Assembly (NCBI GenBank): GCA_018663565.1
Contig: JABJQE010000043.1
Span: 1 to 6,896 of the forward strand
DNA: 6,896 nt
Source of the DNA: Phycisphaerae bacterium
GTDB lineage: Bacteria; Planctomycetota; Phycisphaerae; Phycisphaerales; SM1A02
Direction: 5' to 3'
Below are positions 5,406 to 6,896 of the stretch, piece after piece. The position numbers were made by a program, and so were the translations under genes. Below the pieces are notes generated by a model. That model had not been told where the DNA came from and made no database searches. It was given only the letters and a program-made list of their open reading frames with translations. Position 1 is the first letter of the stretch. The number at the start of each line of letters is the position of its first letter.

Positions 5406-6706
5406 CGCTCGAGTACGACGGCTGGATCATGGTGATCGGCGTGCTGGCTGCAGCCTGCTGCGCGGTGCCTGGATCGTGGTTGGTTGTGCGGGGCATGGGC
5501 ATGATGGGCGATGCCATTTCGCATGCTGTGCTTCCTGGAATTGCGATAGGGTTTTTGGTCAGTGGTAGTCGATCGGGCGGCTGGATGTTTGTGGGAGCTG
5601 CCGTGTCTGGCATCTTGGCAGCGGTCTTGACGCAACTGGTTCATCGGTGGGGCCGCGTTGAACGCGGGGCTGCCATGGGTCTTGTCTTTACTGCTTTCTT
5701 TTCGCTCGGTCTTCTCTTGATTGTCCAAACGGCTGACTCGGTTGATCTCGACGCCAACTGTGTGTTGTACGGCGCAATTGAATTGGCTCCACTCGACACC
5801 TTTGCTCTTGGCGGACTTGAGGTCCCTCGCATCGTGGTTCCACTGGTGATTGTGCTTGCACTCAATGTGTTGGCGTCGGCGATCTTTTACAAAGAGATTC
5901 TTGCAACCTCCTTCGATCCAGAGCTTGCAACAGCGCAGGGGTTCGCGGCCAAGTGGGTGCATTACGGGTTGATGGTTTTGACCGCCGCCACCTGTGTGGC
6001 ATGTTTTGAAGCAGTGGGGAGCATTATCACTGTGGCCTTACTTGTGGCGCCTGCCGCAACCGCCCTGCTGCTGACACGCAGTATGAAGTGGGTGATTGTG
6101 TGGTCGATTGTGCTCGGGGCAATTGCTGCAGTGAGCGGCCATCTTGCTGCGATCACGGTGCCAGGTTGGATTGTCGGCGGCGGATTAGACACATCGTCTG
6201 CAGGAATGATGGCGGTCGCCGCCTCGGTGCTCTTCTTGAGTGCCGCAATCGTCTCGCCAGGTCGCGGGGTGCTTGCGCGCCGATGGCGTGCTCGCCGAGA
6301 TGGGCAGCGTATTGCCATCGAGGATGTTCTGGGGTTGTTGTTTCGGCTCGAGGAGCGAGCGCTGTCAACCGATCAGGACGCCGTCGAGAATATGCTCCGC
6401 TCTGATGTCAGAATTGGTCCGAAGCGGCTCTCTGGCGTGCTCGGTCGTATCCGGCGGGGACTACTCGCTCGGGTGGAAGAGGGCAAATGGGCTTTGACTG
6501 AGGCTGGCAGATCCGAGGCTCGTGGTTTGGTGCGGGCGCATCGCTTGTGGGAGACTTATCTTGCTGGGCGAGCAAACATCCCATCAAGTCATCTTCATTC
6601 GGCGGCCGAGCGGCTTGAGCATGTGAGTGACCCCGGGATTGCAAAAGATCTTGCCGCCGCGGTGGGTGACCAAGACGAAGATCCTCATGGCCGTCCCATT
6701 CCGTGA
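5402..6706 (+). CDS. mntD: ABC-3 family metal permease fused to a C-terminal DtxR/MntR-like domain (permease 2)
   Basis: A 434-residue fusion. Residues 1-290 form an ABC-3 permease with MGDAISHAVLPGIAIGF (35-51) and SIITVALLVAPAATALLL (207-224) as landmarks. After PGRGVLARRWRARR (286-299) comes a soluble tail: a winged helix (about 303-370, IEDVLGLLFRLEE, then a wing ending WALTEAGR) and a DtxR-like metal/dimerisation domain (AHRLWETYL, then SAAERLEHVS). The DtxR ligand positions 79, 83, 98, 102, 105 and 106 are His380, Glu384, His399, Glu403, Glu406 and His407, at exact DtxR spacing, with Glu in place of Cys102 as in MntR-like relatives. It ends in DPHGRPIP, matching the DtxR motif SPFGNPIP that leads into the SH3-like domain, which is absent. 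Translation is probably coupled to permease 1 through the ATGA overlap. The tail is not needed in ordinary permeases and is probably regulatory. Confidence 0.91.
   Translation: MTLEYDGWIMVIGVLAAACCAVPGSWLVVRGMGMMGDAISHAVLPGIAIGFLVSGSRSGGWMFVGAAVSGILAAVLTQLVHRWGRVERGAAMGLVFTAFFSLGLLLIVQTADSVDLDANCVLYGAIELAPLDTFALGGLEVPRIVVPLVIVLALNVLASAIFYKEILATSFDPELATAQGFAAKWVHYGLMVLTAATCVACFEAVGSIITVALLVAPAATALLLTRSMKWVIVWSIVLGAIAAVSGHLAAITVPGWIVGGGLDTSSAGMMAVAASVLFLSAAIVSPGRGVLARRWRARRDGQRIAIEDVLGLLFRLEERALSTDQDAVENMLRSDVRIGPKRLSGVLGRIRRGLLARVEEGKWALTEAGRSEARGLVRAHRLWETYLAGRANIPSSHLHSAAERLEHVSDPGIAKDLAAAVGDQDEDPHGRPIP
6299..6703 (+). other. DtxR/MntR-like domain within permease 2 (ligand positions filled)
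   Basis: This marks the cytoplasmic tail, about residues 300-434. The distances among His380, Glu384, His399, Glu403, Glu406 and His407 are those of DtxR 79, 83, 98, 102, 105 and 106. Asp308 could be the N-terminal ligand (MntR Asp8), although the gap to His380 is 72 instead of 69 residues and the position of MntR Glu11 is a Gly. It is thus a plausible metal sensor; DNA binding is less certain. Confidence 0.78.
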
Positions 6707-6718
6707 GGCGAGTGGGGC

Positions 6719-6896
6719 ATGCTACGATTGCCATCTATGACACGAGCGTGGAAAGCGGCAGACAAGGGATATGACGAGGCGTTAGCGAGCGATAATGCCG
6801 CTCGCGGCCTGTATCAATCTGTTGTGGAGACGTTGTCTCGAATGGACGACGCAGAAGTGTGTCGCCGTGAACGCATGCAGGAAGTGTCGCTTGTCA
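6719..6896 (+). CDS. N-terminus of a probable circularly permuted ATP-grasp (DUF407-type) protein, cut by right edge
   Basis: Fifty-nine codons are visible, open to the window edge. GYDEALASDNAARGLYQSV, then ETLSRMDDAEVCRRERMQ, fits the opening of circularly permuted ATP-grasp proteins (DUF407/CP_ATPgrasp), which begin with a YDE-x-G/R-R-x-x-Y pattern and an Arg-rich helix before a GITF-like strand. That strand would lie just outside the window, so the call is from pattern memory and moderate only. Those proteins are usually next to an alpha-E (DUF403) protein and a transglutaminase-like protease, and their substrate is poorly known. The start may be ATG 6719, with GAGG at 6705-6708 overlapping the previous stop, or in-frame ATG 6737 without a visible ribosome site. 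It begins 12 nt after permease 2, so co-transcription is possible. Confidence 0.5.
   Translation, partial: MLRLPSMTRAWKAADKGYDEALASDNAARGLYQSVVETLSRMDDAEVCRRERMQEVSLV

Noticed and set aside
6723..6728. TACGAT as a -10 box for the last gene
   Set aside because: No -35-like hexamer at 16-18 bp upstream, and it lies inside the coding region if ATG 6719 is the start.

Overview
The window looks like a chromosomal segment of a Gram-negative-type bacterium with moderately high GC. My best guess is a member of the PVC group (Planctomycetota, perhaps Phycisphaerae-like). The grounds are weak and combined: a secreted subtilase of a kind common there, a periplasmic binding protein without a lipobox, and metal permeases fused to DtxR-like domains as in chlamydial YtgCR. 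No rRNA, tRNA or other taxonomic marker is present, so this is inference.

Layout: (1) 1-1260, minus strand: the N-terminal 420 residues of a secreted subtilisin-like serine protease with signal peptide, propeptide-like region and a complete Asp/His/Ser triad, cut by the left edge. (2) 1261-1815: about 555 bases without a convincing gene, holding a long GC-rich hairpin, a good intrinsic terminator facing right with no recognised gene in front of it, and a hairpin just past the end of mntR. (3) 1816-2217, minus strand: a stand-alone MntR-type regulator. (4) 2218-2313: the divergent control region, with two tandem palindromes of the form GTAGC-N4-GCTAC exactly 20 bp apart, over the probable promoters of both mntR and the transporter. 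(5) 2314-6706, plus strand: a tightly packed four-gene operon for a manganese/zinc/iron-family ABC importer: binding protein, ATPase, and two permeases (gaps 3 and 5 nt, then an ATGA overlap). (6) 6719 to the right edge: the start of another gene, probably a circularly permuted ATP-grasp protein.

How it works together: the binding protein captures a divalent metal in the periplasm, the two permeases form the channel, and the ATPase drives uptake. MntR loaded with Mn(II) would bind the two operators and switch off the operon and probably its own gene. Gene order matches the Treponema tro and Bacillus mnt operons.

The unusual point is that BOTH permeases carry a C-terminal extension of about 130-150 residues that reads as a DtxR/MntR-like winged helix plus metal-binding/dimerisation domain. 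This is in addition to the separate MntR. In permease 2 the metal-ligand positions of the dimerisation domain are all occupied by plausible ligands at DtxR spacing; in permease 1 two have become Asp. The only close precedent I know is chlamydial YtgCR, one permease fused to a regulator that is released by cleavage. The tails could sense metal and gate transport, or be released as regulators; the sequence alone does not decide.
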